From assembly GCA_015179125.1 (NCBI GenBank), contig WHVA01000166.1:147247-211246 (forward strand): a stretch of DNA of 64,000 nt, in the 5' to 3' direction. Source of the stretch: Gautieria morchelliformis (taxonomy: Eukaryota > Basidiomycota > Agaricomycetes > Gomphales > Gomphaceae). The position numbers and the translations under genes were made by a program. How positions within the stretch are numbered: the stretch's first letter is position 1; each line of letters begins with the position of its first letter. The notes under the pieces were generated by a model. It was not told where the DNA came from. It did no database searches and was given only the letters and a program-made list of their open reading frames with translations. Positions 20,855-31,599 of this stretch are shown one piece after another.

Positions 20855-22395
20855 CTCCCCTGCGATTTGACAATCGCTAATCCCCATTTTTGAGGACAGC
20901 TTCTGATGTTGTTCGTGGGGTAGAGACTTCGTCAGAATGTTGGCCGCATTCTCCTTCATCGGTACAGCAGATATCTCCACAATTCCCTTCTTGATGCAGT
21001 CACGGATGTAGTGATACTGACGTCTATATGCTTTGTTCGCTTGTGAAAAACAGTGTTTGTGGGATTGCGCGAGCACCTAGCGAGTCTGAGAAGATGTCGA
21101 GGGGTAATTCGATTTCAAAGTCGAGTTGCTGGAGTAATGATATGGTCCATTGAGCGGGCTTCGTGCATTCCATCAGGGCCATGTATTCAGCTTCTGTTGA
21201 GGACAGGGTGACTGTCCGTTGCTTCTGCGTGGCCCATGTGATGGAGCCTCCTGCCAGGATGAAGATGTACCCACTTGTTGATCAGCGTTCGAAGCCCAGT
21301 CTGAATCAGAATAGCTGACAATTTTGGTGGAGTCATTTTTTCCGTATGTCACGCTGTAGCTACGTGTTGTGGACAGGTAATGTAGGACGTGCTGCGCGGT
21401 AAGGAGGTGCTCTGTCATAGGATTTGAACCGAATTGTGAGAGTCGGTTTACAGCGAAACATATGTCTGGTCTGGAGCAGAGCATGGCATACATGAGCGAA
21501 CCAATGATTTGTTGGTATTGGGAAATGATGGATGAATCGGAAATTTTTTCCGTATTCTGTGTGAGCTTTGTACCTGGTGGAAAGGGCGTGTGCGCTGGTC
21601 TACATTGCGTCATTTCGTAGCAAGTCATCATGCAATCGATATAATGGGACTGGTCTATCGTTATCGTCCTTTTTGAGCGATCACGTGTGATGTGGATGCC
21701 TAGGAAGTGGTTTATCTCCCCCAGATCGGTGATTTTGTAGCGTGTACCGATCTTCACTTTGAGGTCGCTGACTGCGGCGAGGACGCCGATTATGGCAATG
21801 TCATCTATGTATATGAGCACGATTGTGGGGTGCTCCACCTCATTGTCGTGCTTGATGAATATTGACACGTCACCAGATTCTTTTGGAATCCTAGTGTGTT
21901 GAGCCTGTCTTGTAGATGCACGTGCCATTGCCGTCCTGCCTGTTTCAGGCCGTAGATAGCTTTCGTTAATTTGCACACCTTTCCTTCCTTTCCTTGGGCT
22001 GTGAAGCCCTCCGGCTGTTACATGTAAAGCTCTTCGTCCAGGTTACCGTTGAGATACGCAGATTTGATGTCGATTTGGTGTACTTCTAGGTCGAATCTCA
22101 CTGTGAGTGATAGGAGCAGTCTCAACGAGTCTAGTCTTGCGACTGGTGCGAAGGTTTCGTCGTAATCGATGCCTAGGAACCCTTTGATGACTAGGCATGC
22201 TCGATATCGGGTGACGTTTCCCTGTGTGTCGTGTTTTGTCAGGTAGACCCACTTGCGTTTGACCGTGTGCCTGCCCTCCGGTAGGTCTGCTAGTTCCCAG
22301 GTGCCGTTTTCTATCAGGCATCTTATTTCCTCCTTCATGGCGCCCAGCCATATCTCAGCTTCTGCGGAGGACATCGCGATTTTGTATGACGTCGG
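20849..22395 (-). pseudogene. Copia C2 pol: reverse transcriptase and RNase H
   Basis: Minus-strand pieces: RT N-part with GTWELADLPEG, KRKWVYLTKHD and ETFAPVARLDSLRLLL; RT core with catalytic LIYIDDIAII (YIDD); the LGIHITRDR and YQQIIGSLMYAMLCSRPDI segments; RNase H start SYSDSDWAS; and the C-terminal QYHYIRDCIKKG and NILTKSLP motifs. Frame breaks near 21990, 21250 and 21070. Homologous throughout to copia C3. Dead. Confidence 0.85.
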
Positions 22396-22634
22396 TGTTG
22401 TGAAGACGATTGACCCATCGCCGAGTACCATCATATGTCCCTGTCCCTGCATTCCTTCCCTGACCGATACCCGCGTATGTTACCTTAGTATAAGTACACG
22501 ACACTTGTATCACAGCGGCTCAGACCTTTATCTGACGCGCCTAGGTATTTCTTGCGAGTCCTAAATACCATCAGACCTTTATCTGACGCCGCCTAGGTAG
22601 TTGTAAGCTGCGCACAGAAGCTGCTCTTACAATA
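22396..22634 (+). repeat. 5' LTR of copia C3
   Basis: 239 bp, TGTTGTGAAG...TTACAATA. Contains a duplicated 25-bp piece separated by 27 bp; the extra 52 bp (22545-22596) begin GTATTT and end CCTAG. The primer binding site GGTTATGGGCCC follows directly at 22635-22646. Confidence 0.9.
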
Positions 22635-22730
22635 GGTTATGGGCCCCGCTCCCTAGAAACTTGACCTCACCTAACGGTCGACGCAAACGTATCAAACCCC
22701 TTTTTCTACCTGCCGCTCCACACTCACACC

Positions 22731-25700
22731 ATGGCCGACACGACCACCTCAAAGCTGTTGTCAACCATCGAAAAATTCGATGGGACAAACTGGGACAGCT
22801 GGGCCTTCTCCCTAAAAGCTGCGCTCATGTTCATCGACGCGCTATGGATAGCCGAGGGAACCGAATCATCTCCATCCCTAAGCACACCACTGACCGACGA
22901 TGAGCTCAAGCGACTCGATGACTGGGAAAAATGCTCACGTCAAGGACTCTCCCTACTCCTGGTCTCAGTCAGATCATCTGTCCACCAGTCCCTCGATATG
23001 ACGAAAACCCTAGAACAGAACTGGGGCAATCTCAAAACGACTTACGGCGCGAGGACAGGCTTAAACCTCTGGGTCGATAATCGAAAATACACGACCATGA
23101 CGTTTTCACATGACACGCAACTCACTCAACAGATTGATGAGATGTCCAAGTTGAAAAACCACATCGTCGCAGCAGGATTAGCGATCAGCGACCCCCTCCA
23201 CACTCTCAACGTACTCCAGGCGCTGCCCGCATCATACGAAATAGTGCAGCAAACGATACTTGCCACCATTACGGACTTCTCCAAAATCGACTGGGAGAAC
23301 ACGCAGAGCCGAATCCTGTCCGAAGAACTTCGACAGGGATCTCAGCCGAGTGTGAACGCCATTCACGCAAAGTCCAACACCGGCAAGGACAAGTGCAACT
23401 ATTGTGGTGGCACCGGGCACTAGGAGAAGGACTGCCGACAAAAAGCACGTGGCTTGTCACGAGAAGAAGCACAGTCTGAGAGGAAGAAAGGGGCCGGTGA
23501 CAAAAAGAACAAGGTGAAGAGAAAAGAAAGGGACAAGAAGGAAACGTCCCCTTCTGTGAGCGCTGCTATCACAGACGATCCTCCTAACTCTTCAGATAGC
23601 ACAACCGTTGTACTGTCTGATGCAGCAAATGACACTATTTGCTTCTACGTTGCGAGATCAAACCATTGGATGCTCGACTCGGGATGTACGGACCATATCA
23701 CACACGATATCACCGACTATACAAGCTATAGAGTGCTCTCAACACCACGCACAGTGTTCCTAGCCGACAAGAAGAAAGTGTTACCTTATATAGGCATTGG
23801 AACGGTTGTGGCGCACACGTGGGTGAACGGCACAGAGAGAAGAATCGAACTTCAGAATGTGCTTCACTCACTGGACATTGGCGGTCGGTTCATCTCGATT
23901 CTCAAAATAGGAGAAAAAGGGATATCTGTCAACTTCGAGGGCACAAAAGTGATCCTCAGCAGAAACGGAGTACAGTATGCAGAGGGACAGCTCACCGGGC
24001 AACACTACTGGCTCACACTGAGCTGTGCATCACCCTCCGTCCACTCAGCGCAGACACACATCCCCATCAACATACTCCACGCACGCCTAGGCCACCTTTC
24101 CTTGTCATCCCTAAAGTGAATCAACGACCAAATAGACCCAACATCGCGACGCGCACTATCGACGTGCGAAGGTTGCCTGTTGGGAAGTCCACACGGCGTA
24201 AATTTAAATCCTCGACTCACGTCACATCCAACCTTTCGAACTGGTCCATATGGACCTTGCCGGACCCATGCGAACGTGATCAATCCAAGGCCATAGCTAC
24301 CATTATGTGCTGGTGGACGACCATACACGCTACAAGTGGATATTCTTTCTACAGACGAAGAGCGACACCTTCGAATGTTTCAAAAAATTCCACGCGCTTA
24401 CCTCCACACATTACAAGGGTACACTACGAGCTATCCGCTCGGATCGCGGGGGGGAATTCCTGTCAACGGAGTTCAACCGGCACATTGAAGAACAAGGGAT
24501 AAAGCACCAACTCACAGCGCCGCACACACCGCAACAGAACGGTGTTGCTGAAAGAGCAAACCGAACGATCGTGGAAGCCGCGCGTGCCATGCTACAGAGT
24601 GCAGGTATGTCCCACGGATTTGGGAGAGTGCCGTTGCCACGGCCACACACATCCGAAACCACGCCCCTTCACGCACCAACGACTATGCCTCCCCACACGA
24701 ACGACTCTTGGGACGTGTGCCCGACCTAAGCTACCTCCAAACCTTTGGATGCTTGGCATACGCGCACACCACGACCCAACGAGCCAAATTCAACCCGACG
24801 TCAAAAAAGTTTGTTTTTATCGGATATGATGGCTCTACTAAGGGGTATAAGCTATGGGAACCATCCACACACAAGATAATTGTGTCCACTGACGTTACCT
24901 TTGAGGAATCAGTGTATCCTCTTCGCACCCCGACCGCACAGATCGCGCAACCCAACGCCGATCCTCCGCGACCCACACAACAGCCACCGGAACTGCTAGA
25001 ACTGGCGTTACCAGAAAGTGATGATGAGGACGTTGATCACAACGCACCGCCGCCGCCGCCACCTGGTGCACCGCTGCCACCTGGTCCACTCCCACCGCAT
25101 CCACAGGCCCCCCAACCTCCTCCGCGACGATCAGCGCAGATTGTTGGGCGGACCCTGCGTCCAGACCCAACCAACGCAAGCCCAGACAGGGCTCAACGAT
25201 GGGTGCCTGCCGTGTGGACAAACACGATTACCGTGTATCTAGCTGCGACCGAACTCACTCCTACAGGCGACCCAATGTCATATAAGCTCGCAATCTCCTC
25301 CCAGATGCCGAGTTCTGGCTCCAAGCCATGAAAAAAGAGATCAGATGTCTTATCGACAACGGGACTTGGGAACTGACAGACTTACCGGAGGGCAAACGCA
25401 CCGTCAAGTGCAAGTGGGTGTATCTGACAAAGCGTGACACCCAGGGAAAAGTCACATGGCACAGAGCGCACCTTGTCGCCAAGGGTTTCCTGCAAACTGC
25501 CGGCATAGACTACGAGGAAACATTCGCGCCTGTTGCAAGACTCAATTCACTAAGATTGCTGCTAGCGCTCGCAGCTACTTTCGACCTGGAGGTACACCAA
25601 ATCAACAGCTGCCTACCTCAACGGCATCCTGGACAGGAGCTGTACATGGACCAACCTGAGGGTTTTGTGGTCCAAGGACAGGAGGGAAAGGTGTGCAAAC

Positions 25701-26766
25701 TCACGAAAGCATTTCGTATCGAGTCAGCATGCGGTCGATGTAATGGGACTGGTCAATGGTTATCATCCTTTCTGAGCGGTTTCGGGTGATGTGGATGCCC
25801 AGGAAGTGATTTATCTCTCCTAGGTCGGTTATTTTGTAGCGCGTTCCGATTTGCGCTTTGAGTTCGCTGACGGCGGCAAGAACACCTATGATCGCGATGT
25901 CGTCAACGTAGACAAGTACGATGGTTGGGTGGTCCCCTCCGTTATCACACTTGATGAATATCGACACGTCCCCTGCAAGATTTTTCTGAAAACCGAGCCT
26001 GGTGAGCGTGTCTTGCAGGTGCGCATGCCATTGCCGTCCTGCCTGCTTCAATCCAACCACCATCACCTATCGCTACCAGCAAATCGTAGGATCGCTCATG
26101 TACGCGATGCTAGGTTCGGGACCGGACATTTGTTTCGCCGTGAACCATCTCTCACAGTTCGGCTCAAACCCCATGGAGGAACACCTCCTCGCCGCTCAGC
26201 ACGTGCTTCGCTACTTGTCCACAACGTGAGGTCTACGAATAACATATGGCAGGAACGACTGTACCAAGCTCATCGGTTACAGCGACTCTGACTGGGCCAC
26301 CGGTACTGACGGACGTCGATCCACAACCGGATACATTTTCATACTGTCGGAGGGATCTATAGCGTGGGCAACACAGAAACAACAAACTGTAGCCTTATCG
26401 TCTACCGAAGCTGAATACATGGTCCTGACGGAAACCACGAAACATGCCCAGTGGACCACTTCCCTACTTCAGCAACTCGATTTCGAAGTCGAACTACCAG
26501 TCGACATCTTTTCAGACTCGCTGGGCGCTCGTGCAATTGCCTCGAATGCCGTTTTCCACAAGCGAACGAAACATATCAATATCAAGTACCATTACATTCG
26601 GGACTGCATCACGAAGGGGGCCATTGAAATCTCACCTGTGTCAACAAAAGACAACACAGCCAACCTCCTGACGAAGCCCTTGGCCCATGACCAGCACCAA
26701 AAATTGCGTGCAAAAATGGGTCTCGTCGATGACTCAATCGCGGGGGAGTGTTGTGAAGACGATTGA
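22731..26766 (+). pseudogene. Copia C3 gag-pol with inverted RT core
   Basis: Starts ATG 22731 (MADTTTSKLLSTIEKFDGT). Gag with CCHC knuckle CNYCGGTGH, where the next Trp codon is TAG (23421-23423); protease LDSGCTDHITHD; TGA at 24117-24119; integrase with DDHTRYKW, RSDRGGEFL and QNGVAERANRT; frame breaks near 24640 and 25325; RT N-part through VCKLTKA; then 25708-26053 reads on the opposite strand (see separate entry); then YQQIVGSLMYAML, TGA at 26227-26229, RNase H SDSDWATG and SSTEAEYM, and KHINIKYHYIRD. The stop lies inside the 3' LTR. Confidence 0.88.
25708..26053 (-). other. Inverted segment carrying the RT active site of C3
   Basis: Within plus-strand pol, about 346 bp read on the minus strand as LKQAGRQWHAHLQDTLTRLG, DVSIFIKC, LVYVDDIAII (the catalytic YVDD) and GIHITRNRSERM to RYEM. 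The segment that should follow RYEM (about 30 residues, seen in C2) is missing on the right side. So an inversion with a small deletion occurred inside C3. Confidence 0.85.
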
Positions 26767-26936
26767 CCCATCACCAAGTACCATCATATGTCCCTGTCCC
26801 TGCATTCCTTCCCTGACCGATCCCTGCGTACGTTACCTTAGTATAAGTACACGACACTTGTATCATGGCGGCTCAGACCTTTATCTGACGCCGCCTAGGT
26901 AGTTGTAAGCTGCGCACAGAAGCTGCTCTTACAATA
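26749..26936 (+). repeat. 3' LTR of copia C3
   Basis: 188 bp, preceded by the polypurine tract CGGGGGAG. Lacks the 51-bp extra of the 5' LTR. Confidence 0.9.
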
Positions 26937-26953
26937 GTCGGGTCTCCTGTCAG

Positions 26954-28343
26954 TGTTAGGGATTGTCCACAAAGTAGCTACCTATTTATGAACATTTACT
27001 AGGTAGTTAATTAGTTTCAAATGTCCTCAAGAAAGGTTGTATTAATATTTCTATGCTACACTCACATTGGGTCCACAAGGTACAACAATCTCTTGATAGT
27101 TTAGCTAAGAATCCTCCATGGTCACATGACTATCACATGACCTCAAAACAGCTCAAAGTCACCTGATCATCCACAGTCACCTGACAATCACCTGACCTCA
27201 AAGTCACTTGATTATCTACGGTCACCTGACAATCACATGACTTTCCTTCGTCACATGATAATCACATGAGCATGGGAGTTTCTTACATACTCTTAGCTTT
27301 ACTGTCACAGAGCTGTGACTTTAACCCAAAATGGCTATAGAACCTTCCACAGCCTTCCAATAGTTTCCAAACATTTCCTGAAGCTTCTCTAAGCTTCCAC
27401 AAGGTTCTTCACAGTAATAGAAGCCTCTACAAGGTTCCTAGCAGTAGTTACATAAGCTAGATAGATGCAGTATAAATAGCCTGCAGTTTTAGCAGTGAAG
27501 CAATCAATCATCTTTCACCCAAACCACCCATACCTTGAGTAACTGAAGTGTGACTTCAACACAGCCTTGTACCGAAGTACTGGCTCACTGACTTGGCTAC
27601 AGTCTAAGATTGCAGGAACTCTGATTGGCTCTGAGAAGTACAAGAGTGCTCTATTTTAATTGCAGCAGGCTCTGAATAATCACGCTGCGAACAGCAACAT
27701 TACTAAGAGTAACTGATTAGTAATCCTGTACCATTAGACGCCACTCTGAGCAGTGATCTAATAGACTTGGTTATTAGTTATTCAATTCACACAATAGATT
27801 ATTAACTTAACTCTGAGTTAAGTGGGTTAATAGCCTTTTGAGTGATTGATCTTTCTTACATCACCACTGCAGATATTAACCTAACTCAGGGTAAGTGAGT
27901 TAATATCCTACATTTGTTGAGTTGGAAAACCAGAAAAGCCACAAGGATAGTGACATACTTGAACTGAGGAAGAGTTCAAGTGCAGAATTATCTTTTCACA
28001 TCTTGGGGATTATTGTTGTCTTTAATTCACTCGACCCCGGTCCTAAGACTCTAGGTAGCTTTCCCCCTTAAAGTATCTGGACCCTTGGACATCTAATAAC
28101 ATTCTTTGACCTCACAAAGTATTGCACAATCTAAGAACTACATGTGTTCAGTTAAACCTCTATTGCTACACTTCCTGTACCAATACTGATTCTGATTGTT
28201 CACCAGAGTATAATTTCTTAATTGGGTTCTCCGTTAAAATAGTTTCGAAGCTTGCGTGTGCTTGTAAAGTCAAATCTCTGATTGAACTTTAGAATTGTGT
28301 TTAACACCACAGTTTTACGTTTAGTTCAACGGGTTCCAAAACA
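26954..28343 (+). repeat. 1390-bp solo LTR inside C2
   Basis: Begins TGTTAGGG and ends CCAAAACA; flanked by GTCAG (26949-26953) and GTCGG (28344-28348), a 5-bp duplicate with one mismatch. Removal restores the C2 pol reading ITPTGD. Contains many TCACATGA/TCACCTGA words at about 27118-27270, a TATAAATAG box at 27471-27479 and a second half with direct AACTTAACTC-type repeats. No coding capacity seen. I infer a solo LTR of a large gypsy-like element; no second copy is in the window. Confidence 0.65.
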
Positions 28344-28348
28344 GTCGG

Positions 28349-29434
28349 CGTGATGTTGGTTGCTGCCAGGAACACTGAGATGGCATTTGTCCATACAGCA
28401 GGGACCCATCAGTTTGCCCTGTCTGGGCTGGCGTTCATTGGGTCGGGGCGTAAGGACCGGCCGATGATCTGTGCCAATCTGCATGGAGGGGGTTGTGGGC
28501 CCAGTAGAGGTGGACCAGGTGGCGGTGGTTGCGGTGGGTTTGTTCCTACGTCTTCGTCATTGCTTTCTGGTAGGGATAGGTCGATTAGCTCAGGGGGCGG
28601 CTGCAGCTGTTGTGGGGGAATGGCGCTCGGTTGTTCGATTTTGGCTGTCAGGGTGCGGAGGGGGTATTCGTTTTCCTCAAAAAGGACGTCAGTGGATATT
28701 ATTATCTTGTGTGAGGACGGTTCCCATAGTTTATACCCCTTCGTTGACCCATCGTATCCAATGAAGATGAACTTTTTCGATGTCGGATCGAATTTTGTTC
28801 TCTGTGTCGTTGTGTGCGCGTAGGCTAAGCATCCGAATGTCCTGAGGTAGCTCAGGTCGGGTGGGTGGCCGTGGAGGCATTCGTGTGGGGAGACGTAGTC
28901 AGTTGCGCGTGATGGAGCGCGGTTTCGCACGTGTGTGGCTGTGGCTACAGCGCTTTCCCAGAAGCCATGAGACATTCCTGCAATCTGGAGCATGGCACGT
29001 GCGGCTTCCGCAATCGTGCGGTTTGCCCTTTCAGCAACCCCATTTTGTTGCGGTGTGTGTGGCACGGTAAGCTCATGTTTTATCCCCTGCTCCTCTATGT
29101 ATTGGTTGAACTCCATCGATAGGAATTCCCCCCCGTGATCCGAGCGCATCACTCGTAGGGTACCTTTGTAGTGTGTGGACACACGTGCATGGTATTTCTT
29201 GAAGCAATTGAAAGCATCGCTCTTTGCTTGCAGGAAGAAAACCCATTTGTATCGCGTGTAGTCGTCCACAAGTATGTAGTGATAGCTTTGCCCTTGGATG
29301 GATCACGTGCGCATTGGGCCTGCAAGATCCATGTGAACGAGGTTGAAGGGTCGAGTGTGTCTATGGGTGGATGATTTGAACTTCCGTCTTGTGGATTTCC
29401 CTAGCAAACATCCTTCGCACGTTAATAGTGGGCG
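28349..29434 (-). pseudogene. Copia C2 integrase and linker
   Basis: Minus strand. Integrase core with DDYTRYKWVFFLQ, RSDHGGEFLSMEF and HTPQQNGVAERANRT, followed by FGCLAYAHTTT, the FIGYDGSTKGYKLWEP block and a Pro-rich linker ending SPDRAN, then TGA in place of an Arg codon before WVPAVWTN. A further break separates it from the gag-protease frame near 29435-29270. Homologous to C3. Confidence 0.85.
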
Positions 29435-31349
29435 TCACGACGTCGGATTTATTTGGTCGTTTACCCGTTCGAGGGATGACCATGATAGATGACTGAGGCA
29501 AGCGTGAAGAGTGTCGATGGGGATTCCAGTTTGCGCTGAGTGGACGGAGGGCGACGCTGAGCTTAGTGCAAGCCAATAATGTCGTCCATCGAGTTGTCCT
29601 ACCGCGTATTCCACTCTGTCTTTGCTGAATATCACTCTAGGGCCTTCAAAAGTGACGGAGATGCCTTTTTCTCTGATTCTGAGTATCGAGATGAAGCGGC
29701 CTCCAATGTCCAGTGAGTGGAGCACATTTTGGAGTTCTATTTTCTTCTCTCTTCCATTTACCCATGTTTTCGTTACGACTGTACCACTACCAATGTAAGA
29801 CACTGCTTTCTTTTTGTCGGCTAGGAACACGGTGCGAGGGGTTTTGAGCAATTGATATGTGGAGTAGTCGGCGATGTCATTCGTTATGTGGTCGGTGCAT
29901 CCCAAGTCAATCATCCACTTATTTGTTCTTGCGATATAGAAGCAAATTGAGTCAATTGCGGTGCCGGATGTTACATCGTTAGTGCTATTGGGCGTGTTTG
30001 TAGAGTCTCCCATGATGGCGGTGCTCACGGTATGTGTTGCTTCTTTCGCATTGCTCTTCTCTTTTCCCTTCGCCTTTCCTTTCCTGTCGCCTGTCCCCCT
30101 TTTTCTCTCTGACTGTGCCTCTTCTCGAGACAAGCCACGCGTCTTGCACCTGCAGTCCTTTTCCCAATGCCCGGTACCCCCACAGTAATTGCACTTGTCC
30201 TTGCTGGACTTCGACTTCGTATGGATCGCATTTACATTCGGTTGTGAGCCCTGTCGCAGTTCTTCGGATTGAATGTGGCTTTGAGTGCTCACCCAATCGA
30301 TCTTGGAGAAGTCGGTAATGGTAGCTAGGATCATCTGTTGTACAATCTCGTACGATGCGGGTAGGGCTTGGAGAACGTTGAGAGTGTGTAGGGGATTGCT
30401 GATTGCTAATCCAGCGGCGACGATGTGATTTTTTAGCTCAGACATCTCGTCGATCTGCTGAGTGAGCTGGGTGTCATGTGAGAATGTCATGGTAGTGTAC
30501 TTTCGGTAGTCGACCCATAAGTTTAGACCGGTCCTCGTCCCGTAGGTTGTTTTGAGATTGCCCCAATTTTGCTCTAGGGTTTTCACCATGTCGAGGGACT
30601 GGTGGACTGAGGGTTTGACCGAGACGAGTAGCAGCAAGAGACCTTGGCGAGAACATTTCTCCCAGTTGTCAAGTCGTCTGCATTCTTCGTCGGTGGGAAT
30701 TATGCTCTGTGGAGGGGTTGTCTCAGTCCCTTCAGCGATACACAATGCGTCAATGAACATTAGCGCAGCCTTCAGTGAGAAGGACCACATTTCCCAGTTT
30801 GTTCCCTCGAACTTCTCGATAGTGTTGGGTGCATTTATGCTCCTGCACCAAAATCAAGCATAATGTATTCGATTTATTGTATGGTGTTTCAATCTCTTCT
30901 CACATTGTTCTTGTACCATGCATTCACTTGCCTGATTATTTTCGAAAATTTCCAGTCACTCCCTACCTCTCCATTTCATTTTGTTATCTCTATTTTCACA
31001 AGCGGCTGCACCCAGCGGAGTTTGAAATGACTTCGACGCGCGAGCTCTTGAGCGCTAAAGGGCCGGGTGCACGTATATGCCTTCTGAGACAGGATAGTGC
31101 TCCTCTCTCAGTGACAATAAATTCACTGAGAGAGGCAAGTAGTGTTCTTTATATTTTCATAGCATGTTGACTGAAAATCATGTAGTGCATTTGATTCTAG
31201 GTATTGTATTAATATAACAGTGACAATAAATTCACTGAGAGAGTGCATTTGATTCTAGCTTTCTAAGAACTCTACCGAACCTTCCCTGCCATAACCCCGA
31301 GTTGCTAACAGATAGTTGATAGGAGTTTCGAGGTCATTGTGTCGGCCAT
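29435..31349 (-). pseudogene. Copia C2 gag, protease and integrase N-terminus
   Basis: Starts ATG 31349 (MADTMTSKLLSTI), then interrupted after 13 codons by a solo LTR (30823-31310, duplicates GATAG) and continues EKFEGTNW. Gag, CCHC knuckle CNYCGGTGHWEKDC, protease, then SLDTLHACLSHLS-type integrase zinc site. The protease triad reads DLG in MIDLGCTDHIT where C3 has DSG, so the protease is probably dead even without the frame breaks. The downstream integrase core is out of frame. Confidence 0.85.
30823..31310 (+). repeat. Solo LTR, divergent copia A/B family
   Basis: 488 bp, TGTTGGGTGC...GCTAACA, flanked by perfect GATAG duplicates (30818-30822, 31311-31315). Clearly homologous to the copia A/B LTR but diverged in its second half. 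It keeps the two-copy architecture: interrupted copy 31110-31134 and 31186-31200 around a 51-nt intron-like segment 31135-31185 (GCAAGT...ATGTAG), and a contiguous copy at 31219-31258. Confidence 0.9.
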
Positions 31350-31424
31350 GGTATGGGTGTAGGATAGTGGGACTCTCGTGCGTTTTGCATTGAAGGTTAG
31401 GTTAAATTAAGGTTTCAGGGAGCA

Positions 31425-31436
31425 GGGCCCATAACC
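31425..31436 (-). other. Primer binding site of copia C2
   Basis: GGTTATGGGCCC on the minus strand, directly next to the 5' LTR (31437-31599). Same 12-mer as in copia A, B and C3. Confidence 0.7.
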
Positions 31437-31599
31437 TATTGTGAAGGCAACTTCTATTGGCAGTTCACAGACCTGTGCGGTGTCAGAGAAGGTCTGTAGC
31501 GCTGCTGTACAGTAGTTATGTAATCTACCCTAAGTAATCAAGAAAGGAAGGATCGGTTGTTGTAATAGCGAGGAGTCAATCGATCCTTGGATTTCAACA
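31437..31599 (-). repeat. 5' LTR of copia C2
   Basis: 163 bp; minus-strand TGTTGAAATCC...CTTCACAATA. Matches 20690-20854 except for about a dozen scattered bases and two short indels. Confidence 0.9.

Larger units (their letters stand above)
22396..26936 (+). mobile_element. Ty1/copia element C3, inside C2
   Basis: 4541 bp, plus strand, opposite to its host C2 and of a related family. LTRs 22396-22634 and 26749-26936; perfect 5-bp duplication GTCGG (22391-22395, 26937-26941). The 5' LTR is 51 bp longer by an internal duplication. Pol carries nonsense codons, frame breaks and an inverted RT segment. Confidence 0.92.
20690..31599 (-). mobile_element. Ty1/copia element C2, hosting three other insertions
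   Basis: Minus-strand copia inserted in the G3 gag with 5-bp duplicates CCAAC/CCAAT (one mismatch). LTRs are 20690-20854 (3') and 31437-31599 (5'). It is split by copia C3 (22396-26936), a 1390-bp solo LTR (26954-28343) and a copia A-family solo LTR (30823-31310). Removing these joins the integrase end ITPTG to SYKIAMSS of the RT lead-in. The polyprotein has several nonsense and frame breaks. Confidence 0.88.

Noticed and set aside
28350-28823. Plus-strand 157-codon frame
   Set aside because: Antisense shadow of the C2 integrase and Pro-rich linker.
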